Shown: in pieces, positions 42,499 through 51,391 of the stretch | Position numbering within the stretch: position 1 is the first letter of the stretch | Layout: every line of letters starts with the position of its first letter | The notes under the pieces: model-generated | The model's database searches: none | What the model saw: the letters and a program-made list of their open reading frames with translations, nothing else | What the model was told of the DNA's origin: nothing | Assembly (NCBI GenBank): GCA_963803295.1 | Contig: CAWDMC010000002.1 | Location: forward strand, 372,001 to 436,000 | DNA: 64,000 nucleotides | Source: CAWDMC01 sp963803295 | GTDB taxonomy: Bacteria; Acidobacteriota; Terriglobia; UBA7540 | Direction of reading: 5' to 3' | Made by a program: the position numbers and the translations under genes

Positions 42499-44781
42499 AT
42501 GACCACATTTAACCAGCAGGTCGCGGCCGCCGAGCAGTGGTTTCGAAGCCCGAGGTTTGCCGGCATCGTCCGCCTCTACTCACCGCGCGAGGTAGCTGAG
42601 CAACAGGGTACGATCTCCGGCGACTACACCGTCGCCCGACGGACGGCCGAGGAGTTCTATAGTCGCCTGCGCGAAATGTTCGAGCAGCACAAGCAGATCA
42701 CGACCTTCGGCCCCTATTCCCCAGGCCAGGCGGTTACCCTGAAGCGCATGGGAATAGAGGGCATTTACCTTGGCGGCTGGGCGACCTCCGCCAAGGGCTC
42801 GCACTCAGAGGACCCGGGCCCGGACCTGGCGAGCTATCCGCTGAACCAGGTACCGGACGAAGCAGCCGGGCTGGTCCGAGCACTTCTCACGGCCGACAAA
42901 AACCAACACTTCGCTCGGGCGCGGATGAGCGAAGAACAGCGAAAGGCCGCTGCGGTCGTCGATTATCGGCCGTTTATCATCGCCGATGCCGACACCGGCC
43001 ACGGTGGAGATGCGCACGTGCGCAACCTGATCCGCCGCTTCGTGGAGGTCGGAGTTCCGGGCTACCACATTGAAGACCAGAAGCCAGGGGCGAAGAAGTG
43101 CGGCCACCAAGGCGGTAAGGTGCTGGTCGCCGAGGACGAACAGATCAGACGTCTCAACGCGGCTCGCCTGCAGCTGGACATCATGCGGGTACCGGGCATC
43201 ATTGTGGCTCGAACCGATGCCGAATCGGCGACGTTTGTTGAGAACCGCAGCGACGAGCGCGACCAGCCCTTTATCCTCGGGGCAACTAACATCGAGTTGC
43301 CAAGTTACCGGGTTGGCTATCTGGCCATTCTGAGAAAGCTATCCGAACTGGGGGTCGAGGAGGTCCGTGGACACCTCCTGTTCGCCGTGTCAGAGACCGA
43401 GTATCGGGCCGCCTTTGCCTGGCTTGAGCAGGTCGGACTCATGTCGATGATCACGGAAATCGCTCCCACCGCCAGGCAGTCGTCGGCAACGGAGCTCGAT
43501 GCTGCGCTGCAGAGGATCGACACCCGCTATGCGGAAATCTGGCAGGCAGAAGCCGGCCTGAAGACCTATGGGCAAGCGGTTGCTGACGTGATGGAGTTGC
43601 GTACCGATGAAGGCGATCGTTTCGACATGAGCGTCGAGCAATGGCTGGCGTTCTCAAAACACGCTTCGTTCTACGAGGTGCGTTCGCGGGCGAAGTCGAT
43701 GGGCGTCGAGGTCGTATGGGATTGCGAACTGCCCAAAACTCCGGAAGGCTTCTATCAACTCCAGAGCGGGATCGACTATGCCATCGCCAAATCGCTCGCT
43801 GCGGCGCCCTTCGCGGACCTGCTGTGGATGGAGACTAAAACGGCGGACCTGGACGACGCCAGAAAGTTCGCGGACGCAATCCACACCGAATACCCCGACA
43901 AGATGCTGGCCTACAATTTGTCGCCGTCCTTTAACTGGGACACCACGGGCATGAGCGAGGAGGAGATGAGGCGCTTCCCGGAGGAGTTGGGAAAGCTGGG
44001 GTTCGTCTTCAACTTCATCACGTACGGCGGCCACCAGATCGATGGCCTGGCCGCCGAGGAGTTCGCCACCGCATTGAAGGAAGACGGGATGTTGGCGCTG
44101 GCGCGCCTGCAGCGCAAGTTCAGGCTGCTGGAGTCTCCCTATCGCACGCCGCAGACGTTGGTGGGAGGACCACGCCTCGATGGTGCATTGATGGCCTCAT
44201 CGGGACGCACTGCGGCAACCAAAGCGATGGGCAAGGGATCGACGCAGTTCCAGCACCTGGTTCAGACTGAGGTTCCTACCAAACTGCTGGAGGAATGGCT
44301 GGCGACGTGGAGGGAGCGGTGGGACTATTCGGGGAAGATGCGGGTCGAGCTACGTCCCCACACGCCCGGTTCGGACCTGTTGGAGCTGAGCGTGCGCGAC
44401 GAGCCAAGTGGGGAGAAACTGGCCAACGTTATCTTCGCCAACATTCAGGATCGGCGGGGCCGGATTATCCTCTCCTTCCGCGACCAGAACACGGTCGCGC
44501 CGCTGCGCAAGAAGCGACTGATGACGCTTATCCATCTGTTTCTGATCCATCGCTACAAAGCTAGCAGCGTGCACTACGTGACTCCGAACGAAGATAACCA
44601 GTTGCAGGCGGATAGGATGAAGAGTCTGGGGATCTTCTCGGACGTGCACACCGAAATCGGGCAAATCATTGTCGCGCACATCGGCACGCCGGTTGTTGCC
44701 GAGTTGCTGAAGCCTGACCGGTCTGCCCTTGCGGAGATGATCCGGAAACCGTCGGCGCAGGTCGTGGGGTCCTTGGGATAG
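42499..44781 (+). CDS. aceA: isocitrate lyase, long form (AceA2-like)
   Basis: 760 aa from ATG 42499, with AGGAG 5-6 nt upstream; the reading from 42406 is rejected. It splits isocitrate into glyoxylate and succinate. GIYLGGWATSAKG, ADADTGHGGDAHV and the catalytic loop KKCGH (Cys201) are all present, as are NLSPSFNWDT and FVFNFITYGGHQ. Normal bacterial enzymes are about 430-530 aa; the extra ~190 C-terminal residues and mid insertion match the long form known from mycobacterial AceA2. No malate synthase is nearby. A DJ-1/PfpI gene follows after 31 bp, perhaps co-transcribed. Confidence 0.93.
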   Translation: MTTFNQQVAAAEQWFRSPRFAGIVRLYSPREVAEQQGTISGDYTVARRTAEEFYSRLREMFEQHKQITTFGPYSPGQAVTLKRMGIEGIYLGGWATSAKGSHSEDPGPDLASYPLNQVPDEAAGLVRALLTADKNQHFARARMSEEQRKAAAVVDYRPFIIADADTGHGGDAHVRNLIRRFVEVGVPGYHIEDQKPGAKKCGHQGGKVLVAEDEQIRRLNAARLQLDIMRVPGIIVARTDAESATFVENRSDERDQPFILGATNIELPSYRVGYLAILRKLSELGVEEVRGHLLFAVSETEYRAAFAWLEQVGLMSMITEIAPTARQSSATELDAALQRIDTRYAEIWQAEAGLKTYGQAVADVMELRTDEGDRFDMSVEQWLAFSKHASFYEVRSRAKSMGVEVVWDCELPKTPEGFYQLQSGIDYAIAKSLAAAPFADLLWMETKTADLDDARKFADAIHTEYPDKMLAYNLSPSFNWDTTGMSEEEMRRFPEELGKLGFVFNFITYGGHQIDGLAAEEFATALKEDGMLALARLQRKFRLLESPYRTPQTLVGGPRLDGALMASSGRTAATKAMGKGSTQFQHLVQTEVPTKLLEEWLATWRERWDYSGKMRVELRPHTPGSDLLELSVRDEPSGEKLANVIFANIQDRRGRIILSFRDQNTVAPLRKKRLMTLIHLFLIHRYKASSVHYVTPNEDNQLQADRMKSLGIFSDVHTEIGQIIVAHIGTPVVAELLKPDRSALAEMIRKPSAQVVGSLG

Positions 44782-44812
44782 CCCATGCTATTTCGTAAGG
44801 AGGTCTCAAACC

Positions 44813-45388
44813 ATGCCACGCGTTTTGCTTGTCGCGGGTGATGCAACCGAATCGCTCGACACTTGGTATCCTTATCACCGCTTGCGTGAGGAAGGCATCG
44901 AGGTGCGCATTGGCGCGCCCGCCAAGAAGGTCTTGAACTCGGTGATACACGATTTCGAACCCGGCTGGGATACCTATGTCGAGAAGCCCGGGTATCGCAT
45001 TCCTGCTGACGTCGCTTTTGCGGAGATCGATCCGCGAGACTACGATGCCCTCATCCTGAGCGGCGGTCGCGCTCCGGAGTATCTCCGCAACGATCCACAT
45101 TTACAGAAGATCGTTCGGCATTTTGTGGAACGTAAGAAACCCATCGGCGCTCTCTGCCACGGCTCGCTTATCCTCGCTGCCGTCGATGCCATTCGCGGCT
45201 GCACCGTCGCCACTTACGAACCCCTGGCCCCGGATATCGAACGCGCCGGGGGCAAGTTCAAGAATGCAGAAGTGGCGGTGGATGGAAATCTCGTCACCTC
45301 GCGAACCTGGATGGACGTACCATTCTTTATGCGGGAGTTCCTAAAGGTTCTGTACGGCTGGGAGAAAGCCGTCGCTGCGAAAGGCTAG
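44813..45388 (+). CDS. DJ-1/PfpI family protein
   Basis: 191 aa, with AAGGAGG before the ATG. The class I amidotransferase-like fold is seen from PRVLLVAGDATESLD, with the nucleophile elbow IGALCHGSLIL (Cys115, His116) and YDALILSGGRAPEYL. Family members include deglycases, proteases and glyoxalase III-like enzymes; which activity applies is unknown. It lies 31 bp after isocitrate lyase on the same strand, so handling of glyoxylate-type aldehydes is possible but only inferred. Confidence 0.88.
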   Translation: MPRVLLVAGDATESLDTWYPYHRLREEGIEVRIGAPAKKVLNSVIHDFEPGWDTYVEKPGYRIPADVAFAEIDPRDYDALILSGGRAPEYLRNDPHLQKIVRHFVERKKPIGALCHGSLILAAVDAIRGCTVATYEPLAPDIERAGGKFKNAEVAVDGNLVTSRTWMDVPFFMREFLKVLYGWEKAVAAKG

Positions 45389-45451
45389 GCACGCTGACCG
45401 GGACCGCCACCTCCGACCAACCCTAATGAGACTCTTCTGACTAGCATGCCC

Positions 45452-45513
45452 CTGAATCCGTCGGGGATTCAGCAGATCCAAGTACCGTGGGTGCCTTGCA
45501 GAGCTGAATCCCC
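45452..45513. terminator. overlapping hairpins between convergent genes
   Basis: CTGAATCC (45452-45459) pairs with GGATTCAG (45465-45472). The longer GGGGATTCAG (45463-45472) can instead pair with CTGAATCCCC (45504-45513), and six T follow at 45526-45531. The region lies between the DJ-1/PfpI gene and the flavin oxidase gene and may terminate either. Confidence 0.45.
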
Positions 45514-45693
45514 ATACTCGAAGCATTTTTTGGTGAGTGACCGCGCTGTGCCAGCAGCTTTTCAGGGCGGGCCGGCGGGCGCTCGCATGATCACAATGCC
45601 GGCTTGATGTTCTGATTCATATGGAAAAGGTTGGTCCGGTCGTAGGTGGCCTTGATTTGCGCGAGCCGCGCGTAGTTGTCGCGATACGCTGCC

Positions 45694-46998
45694 TTAACCG
45701 TGTCGTCGCCTTCGTCCATAACCATGTTTAGGTAGGCCCCGCCCGCCGAGTAGGCGGTGCAGCGCCAGCCAGTAATCCTTGGCCCACGCGATCATCCGCT
45801 CGTTCTGTGATGGGTCGGGGTGCACGCCGACAATCACCTGGGCGAAGTTGACGTCGCGAAAGCTGAACGCCGTATCGCCCGTGCCGGGCTTGTGCGCCGC
45901 ACCGTTGATCGGGTAGATATGCATGGTCGAATGCATCGTCGGTAGTTGCGGGCCATACTTGACGTGCAGGTCGATCGCCTGATCGCTCAGTTCACGGAAG
46001 AAGTCTGCCTTCCAATACCACTGCAAACCGGCCGGGTAGAGCGCGTCGAACATCCCTTGCAGGACCGGCCAAGGAATCGGCCCGGCGAAGTCCACCGCCG
46101 GTGGTCCGAACGCACGGATCGTTTTGAAGCGCTCCTCGGCCTGGTCCAGCGGGCCGGTGTAACACCACACCAGTGCGCACATTTTTTTCATATGGAATTG
46201 CTCGGGGAATGGCGGCGCCGGTGGAACGGTGATGAAGGCGAACCAGCCGTTGATGTCCTGGGGCGCATCCACGATGAAGTCGCGCCAGAATTTCAGCAGA
46301 TTGGCAGCCTTTTCCATGGGCCAGAGCATGGGGCCGCCGTAAACCGTGCTGATCGGGTGGAGTTTAAAGACAAACGAAGTGACAACGCCGAAGTTGCCGC
46401 CTCCGCCGCGCACCGCCCAGAACAGGTCGGAATATTCCTTCGCATTTGCAGTGACGAAGCGGCCGTCAGCCAGCACCATGTCGACTTCCAGCAGGTTGTC
46501 GATTGTCAGTCCGAAAGTTCGCGCGAGATAGCCAATGCCGCCACCCAGCGTTAGCCCACCAACTCCGGTACTCGAGATGAAACCGCTCGGCGTGGCCAAG
46601 CCGAAGGCGTGGGTGGCGTGGTCCACTTCGCCCCAAGTGCAGCCACCTTCGACGCGCACTGTGCGCGCGGCCGGGTCAACGCGGATGCCCTTCATCCGGG
46701 ACAAGTCGAGCACCAGGCCGTCGTCGCAGACGCCCAGGCCTGGGCCGTTGTGCCCGCCGCCGCGCACGGCCAGCGTCAACTGGTGCTCGCGGGCGAAGTT
46801 GACCCCGGCAATGACGTCGGCGACATCCACGCAGCGTGCGATCAGCGCGGGATGTTTGTCAATCATGCCGTTATAGACTTTGCGTGCGGCGTCATAGCCG
46901 GCATCGCCTTGACGGATCAGTTCGCCGCGCAGTCGCGACGCAAGATTCTGAACCGCCGTATCCCCCAGGGCTGCATTGTCTTGCTCTTGGACTCTCAT
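45694..46998 (-). CDS. FAD-linked oxidase of the berberine-bridge (BBE) type, frameshifted near the C-terminus
   Basis: ATG 46998 follows AGGAGGAG at the best spacing. The FAD-binding domain shows AVRGGGHNGPGLGVCDDGLV (His for covalent FAD), GGCTWGEVDHAT, GVGGLTLGGGIGYLARTFG and WAVRGGGGNFGVVTSF. The usual second flavin-linking Cys (GxCxxxGVGG) is not there: SGFISSTGVGG. After YWLALH the frame reads HRLLGGRGLPKHG and stops. Removing one G around 45770 gives HPYSAGGAYLNMVMDEGDD and on to NLFHMNQNIKPAL with a stop at 45591, the normal BBE end. So the intact gene would span 45591-46998. It oxidises alcohols or sugars in known members; substrate unknown. Confidence 0.82.
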   Translation of the reverse strand: MRVQEQDNAALGDTAVQNLASRLRGELIRQGDAGYDAARKVYNGMIDKHPALIARCVDVADVIAGVNFAREHQLTLAVRGGGHNGPGLGVCDDGLVLDLSRMKGIRVDPAARTVRVEGGCTWGEVDHATHAFGLATPSGFISSTGVGGLTLGGGIGYLARTFGLTIDNLLEVDMVLADGRFVTANAKEYSDLFWAVRGGGGNFGVVTSFVFKLHPISTVYGGPMLWPMEKAANLLKFWRDFIVDAPQDINGWFAFITVPPAPPFPEQFHMKKMCALVWCYTGPLDQAEERFKTIRAFGPPAVDFAGPIPWPVLQGMFDALYPAGLQWYWKADFFRELSDQAIDLHVKYGPQLPTMHSTMHIYPINGAAHKPGTGDTAFSFRDVNFAQVIVGVHPDPSQNERMIAWAKDYWLALHRLLGGRGLPKHGYGRRRRHG

Positions 46999-47300
46999 CA
47001 TCTCCTCCTGTTTTGTTTAGTATGTGATGTCAGCGAGTTAAGTGCCGCTCGAGACGTTTAATTGTTCTAGTACGCTGGTATCCTATTCCCAAGGGAGGTT
47101 CTAGAGATCCTTCATCGTCAAATCGCCCGCGTCTCCCGGATAAACGAGGACTGACAGCAATCGTGCGTGAAATGCCGCCGGGTATATGCGACCTTTGCGC
47201 GGTTATCCGACACTGCAACCTCGACACACACGGCGGTGAACCCCCCTAAGTCCGCGGCCTCGTGCCCCAATCAGCGGCACAGAGCCGACGAACGAAAACC

Positions 47301-47795
47301 TTAATTGCAGTTCGGCGCGTTTGCAGGATAAACACCACCGGATTTGAACTGGGGACTAAATTGGGCGATCCCGTCGCTCTTAGGGAATATTGTCGCCCAC
47401 CAAATCAAGGCGACATCGTTGCCCGTATTGGTAACGCTATGTACCTGACCAGGGGACTCGACGAACGCACTCCCGGCCGAAAATTCTTCCGACGCGCACT
47501 GGTCAGGCCCAACGAGGCGCTGCTCGGTTAGCGTGCCACGCGACAGGATGACGTAGCTCACTCCCTTGTGGTAGTGCCAGGGAATAGTATCCCCGGGTCT
47601 CATCGCGAAGGCTTGGATCTGGATCGTGCCCGGCACCAGATAGCCGGGACCGTAGCCCCCGAAGTCATAACTAGCAACAGTTCCGATTTTGAAAGCGATG
47701 CCCGACAGTGCTAGTGCGGTGCCGGCGAATATAGTCACGAGGCATAGCACAAGACCTACCGAGAGCTTTCCTTTTCGCGAAAAACCTATCTTCAT
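47301..47795 (-). CDS. secreted cupin-domain protein
   Basis: 164 aa, with AGGAGG 5-6 nt upstream. A signal peptide (LSVGLVLCLVTIFAGTALAL) is followed by a single cupin domain: PGDTIPWHYHKGVSYVILSR (motif 1, two His and a possible third ligand) and FVESPGQVHSVTNTGND (motif 2 His). Cupins bind metals and sense or alter small molecules. It lies between the SARP regulator and the flavin oxidase on the same strand. Confidence 0.85.
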   Translation of the reverse strand: MKIGFSRKGKLSVGLVLCLVTIFAGTALALSGIAFKIGTVASYDFGGYGPGYLVPGTIQIQAFAMRPGDTIPWHYHKGVSYVILSRGTLTEQRLVGPDQCASEEFSAGSAFVESPGQVHSVTNTGNDVALIWWATIFPKSDGIAQFSPQFKSGGVYPANAPNCN

Positions 47796-47947
47796 TGTTA
47801 TCCTCCTAGTTAAGGTTGGGCTGAGGATAACAGGTGCGGTGTTAGCAGAACGTTCGGGCAGCGATGCCTGTGGCCCTTGAGGGAGAAAAATATCGCCCGC
47901 GGAGGCCGGAGGGCGTTAGCCAGGCGTTAGCCCAGAGCCGGGTTGCG

Positions 47948-50900
47948 TTACAGCTTCGCGAGCACGGAACGGGCAGCCTGGAGATCGGGCGTATCGAACC
48001 CCTCGGTAAACCAGGAGTAGAGATCCTGCAGCTGGCCATGCGCATCGGCACCACGCTGCCTGGGCGACAAACGCGCCAGGGTCGTCGCCGCGCGCAGCTC
48101 CAGCGCGCGCGCCTGCTGGGTGCGTGCGACCTCGATGGCACGGACATAGGCAGATTCGGCGTCGTGCACGTCCGCGCCGCCGGCGAGAAGCAGCTCGCCG
48201 CGGATACGGTGCAGCTCGGCGTCCCACCAGCGTTCGTTGTGTGCGCGAGATGCTGCCATGGCTTCTTCGATGGCCGCCAGCCCCTCTTTGGGGTGCGCGG
48301 CCCGGCCGCACACCTGCGCCAGCAGCCCGAGGTAGTAGGGTAACCGCAGCCGGGCGCCGCCTGCTTTGAATGCTTCGATAGCCTCACGCAGGCTGGCGAT
48401 CGTCGGCATCCCAGGCTGCTCCCACGCCAGCGCGTAGCTGACCAGAATGGCCGACCACGCGCGGTAATAAGGTGTCTTGAACTCTGTGGTGAGCGCCAGA
48501 GCCTCCTCCGCGCTCGTTCGAGCGGTAGCCTCAGTGGCACACAGCTGTTGCAGCATTGCTAAATACGTCGCCGCCAGCGCTTGATTGAATGGCTGGCCCA
48601 GATCGTGTGCCAGCCGTACGCCCTCGAGGGCGCGGAGCCGCGCCTTTTCTGGGTAGCCCAGCAGCCATAGCGCGTGTGCATGCCACGCGCGCCCGTGTAC
48701 TGCGAAGTTCCAGCCCTGCTCCTCGGAGATGCGCTGAAGCTGAGAAGGGTCGTCGGTTGCCAGCGTCCGCTCAAGCTTATCGTTCGCGTCGGCGATGCGA
48801 CCGAGGTGTAAGTGTGAGCCGCTCAGCATGATGTCGGCCTCCAACGGCGGTGTCGTGTCCTGCGTCCGCTCGTAGAGCCTGTGCAGCTCATCTGAGGCCA
48901 GCTGCACTTTTTCAAGCTTGGCTTGCACGACATAGAGTGACTCCAGGCCGTAGAACACCTGCGCGCGCTGCCCGTCGTCTCCAACCTTGTCGCACAGCTC
49001 CATGGCGCGATCGAGAGCTTGCTCCACCTCAGGCGATGTCCACCCCTTCGTCATCCGGTAGAGCGGGGCCAGCGCGAGTAGAAGGTTCAACTCTCGTGCA
49101 TCGCGTTTCGCGCCCGGCGGCAACTGCTCAAGCAGCGCCAAGCCGCGCGAAAGGAGATTGATTGCGTCTTCGTTCGCGTAGAGACGTTGCGCCACAACCG
49201 CCGCACGCTGGTAGCTCGGGATGGCCCGGTCGGCCATACCCCCGCGCTCGTATTGCGACGCAATCTGTCCGCTAATCGGGGAAAGGTCGTCGGCGTTGGT
49301 AACCTCTAACGCCTGGGCAATGCGGCGGTGCAACAGCCACCGCTGAGGCCCACTGATCTCCGCGTAAGCGATTTCGCGCAGTTTGTCATGGGTGAAGTCA
49401 TAGCTGTTCCCACCCTGCTCGTGCACGATACGCTTGTGCCACAGTTCGTCCAGCGCGCGCACAGTGCTGTCCTCGCCGGTGTGGCCGGCCTCAATCAGCA
49501 GATCGAGAGTGAATGTGCGCCCTATTGCCGCCGCCAGGCGGGCCAGCTCGCGCGCGGGCTGCGAGAGTTGGGCCAGACGGCCCGATATGACGGCCTGCAC
49601 TTTGCGTGGGATGGGAGTTACGGGCGGGAGAGCACCCGGCGATCGCCATTGCCCGTCTGCCAAGACCTCCTGCCCAGCTTCCGACCGAACGGTCTCAACC
49701 ACAAACAATGGGTTCCCTTCCGTCTCGCGGTAAAGCCGCATGACCGATTCCACATCCAACTCTCGACCCGCAACTTGAGCGGCGAGCTTTGCCGTCTCCG
49801 CAGCATCCAGCGGCTGCAACACCAGTTCTGTGACCTGAACAGTGCTCCGCAGATACAGCAGCAGCGAGTGCAAAGGATGTTGCGGCGATACTTCTTCGGC
49901 CCGCACGGTGCCGACCATCAGCATCCGCGCCGTGCGTTCGAAGCGCAATAGAAAATGCAGCCACTCGATCGTTTCCTGATCGCACCATTGCAGGTCGTCG
50001 ATCAGCAACAGCAGCGGCTGCGGTGCGGCGAACACGGCGCGCGCCAGCGCTTCGAAGAACCGCTGCCGTTGTCCGTACTCCGTGATCGGCTCATACGGAG
50101 GTAGGTCCGGGTACTCCGCCAGCAGCTCGGGAAGAATGCGCGACACCTCGGCGCGCCACACCGGATCAAGCTTGGCGAGATTCGTCCGCAGCCCATCGCT
50201 ACGGAGCCAATCAGCCACAGGAGCAAGCGAAAGCTGACCCTCAGCCGGGTACGATCGCGTCCTCGCCACAGTTATGCCCTGCTGGTGAGCCAAAGCCAGC
50301 AGTTCCTCCGCCAGCCGCGATTTGCCGATCCCTGCTTCGCCGGTTACGAGCACAAAGCCGGCCATGCCCGCCGTGGCCTGGAGCCAAGCTGCGTGCAGCC
50401 GCTCCCACTCTCGCCCGCGCCCAATCAGAGGAGGCGCGACGTCGAGCATGGCTTGGCGGTCCGCCACGCGTAATGGCGGCGAATCCGTACGTAGCAGGTC
50501 CTCATACGCTTCGCGCGTCGCTTGGCTCGGCTCAACACCAAGCTCGCGCTGCAAGGTAGCGACACAGGTCTGATAGATGCGCATGGCGCCGGCGCGGTCG
50601 CTGTTGAGCGCCAGCAGACGCATCAGGGAGCGGTAGGATTCCTCGTCGAGGGGGTCGTCGCGAATCAGGCGCTGCGCATGGCGGATGCCTTCGGCGTAAT
50701 CGCGCTGCGCCGCCAGCAGATCCACCAGACGTACGAGCGCATGCCGATGGCGCATGCGCAGGCGCTCGCGCTCTGCCCCAATCCATTCGTCGTAGCAGCT
50801 CGGGAGCAGGTCGGCGCGGTACAGATCGGCGGCCCGCTCTAGGGCCGCCCGCTTGTCGTCCTCGCACTCTACCGAATCGGCCAACGCCAACGCGCGCTCG

Positions 50901-51244
50901 AATTCGGCAACGTCGAGAAAGAACGTCGCGTCGTTGCGCCAGCCCAGCGTGCGAGCGTCGACGTGTAGGAACCGATCGGCGTCCGGCAGAGCGTTACGAA
51001 GCTGATGCAGCATCTGGCGCAGGTTGTTGCGGGCCTGGGCTTCGCTCGTATCGGGCCAGAACAGAAACGCGAGGTGCTGGCGCAGTTGCGGCGCGTCGCG
51101 ATGCAACACCAAGTAGGCGAACAACGAATGCAGCCGTGGAGTGTTGATGCTGGCGACCGCCTCGTCACGGTAGATCAGGCTGAAATCACCAAGCAATCGT
51201 ATATGTAGTGTTGGGGATATCGTCGCTTCCTCCAACCTAACCAT
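47948..51244 (-). CDS. SARP-family regulator with BTAD, AAA ATPase and TPR-like C-terminal region
   Basis: 1098 aa from ATG 51244. The N-terminus (LHIRLLGDFSLIYRDEAVAS, then ARNNLRQMLHQLRNALPD) is an OmpR-like winged helix with the BTAD helical domain to about residue 260 (EESYRSLMRLLALNSDRAGA, LQRELGVEP). An ATPase follows with Walker A GEAGIGKSRL near residue 310 and Walker B LLLLIDDLQWCD. The rest is a long helical, TPR-like array of the MalT/AfsR kind. Such proteins activate nearby genes on a signal. The style resembles chloroflexal/actinobacterial regulators, so lateral transfer is possible; only a database search would show it. The cupin and oxidase downstream are candidate targets. Confidence 0.85.
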   Translation of the reverse strand: MVRLEEATISPTLHIRLLGDFSLIYRDEAVASINTPRLHSLFAYLVLHRDAPQLRQHLAFLFWPDTSEAQARNNLRQMLHQLRNALPDADRFLHVDARTLGWRNDATFFLDVAEFERALALADSVECEDDKRAALERAADLYRADLLPSCYDEWIGAERERLRMRHRHALVRLVDLLAAQRDYAEGIRHAQRLIRDDPLDEESYRSLMRLLALNSDRAGAMRIYQTCVATLQRELGVEPSQATREAYEDLLRTDSPPLRVADRQAMLDVAPPLIGRGREWERLHAAWLQATAGMAGFVLVTGEAGIGKSRLAEELLALAHQQGITVARTRSYPAEGQLSLAPVADWLRSDGLRTNLAKLDPVWRAEVSRILPELLAEYPDLPPYEPITEYGQRQRFFEALARAVFAAPQPLLLLIDDLQWCDQETIEWLHFLLRFERTARMLMVGTVRAEEVSPQHPLHSLLLYLRSTVQVTELVLQPLDAAETAKLAAQVAGRELDVESVMRLYRETEGNPLFVVETVRSEAGQEVLADGQWRSPGALPPVTPIPRKVQAVISGRLAQLSQPARELARLAAAIGRTFTLDLLIEAGHTGEDSTVRALDELWHKRIVHEQGGNSYDFTHDKLREIAYAEISGPQRWLLHRRIAQALEVTNADDLSPISGQIASQYERGGMADRAIPSYQRAAVVAQRLYANEDAINLLSRGLALLEQLPPGAKRDARELNLLLALAPLYRMTKGWTSPEVEQALDRAMELCDKVGDDGQRAQVFYGLESLYVVQAKLEKVQLASDELHRLYERTQDTTPPLEADIMLSGSHLHLGRIADANDKLERTLATDDPSQLQRISEEQGWNFAVHGRAWHAHALWLLGYPEKARLRALEGVRLAHDLGQPFNQALAATYLAMLQQLCATEATARTSAEEALALTTEFKTPYYRAWSAILVSYALAWEQPGMPTIASLREAIEAFKAGGARLRLPYYLGLLAQVCGRAAHPKEGLAAIEEAMAASRAHNERWWDAELHRIRGELLLAGGADVHDAESAYVRAIEVARTQQARALELRAATTLARLSPRQRGADAHGQLQDLYSWFTEGFDTPDLQAARSVLAKL

Positions 51245-51391
51245 CAAACTTGTGTATCGCGCTAGCTCTGTGCTCAGCGATGGTCAAAATGACCGCTGAC
51301 GCGCCGGAGTCACGTTTGCGGAACGGAACAACATGCCGTCCGAATCAGCCAAAGTATCTGGTTGAGATTATTATATATACTCTGTAAATAC

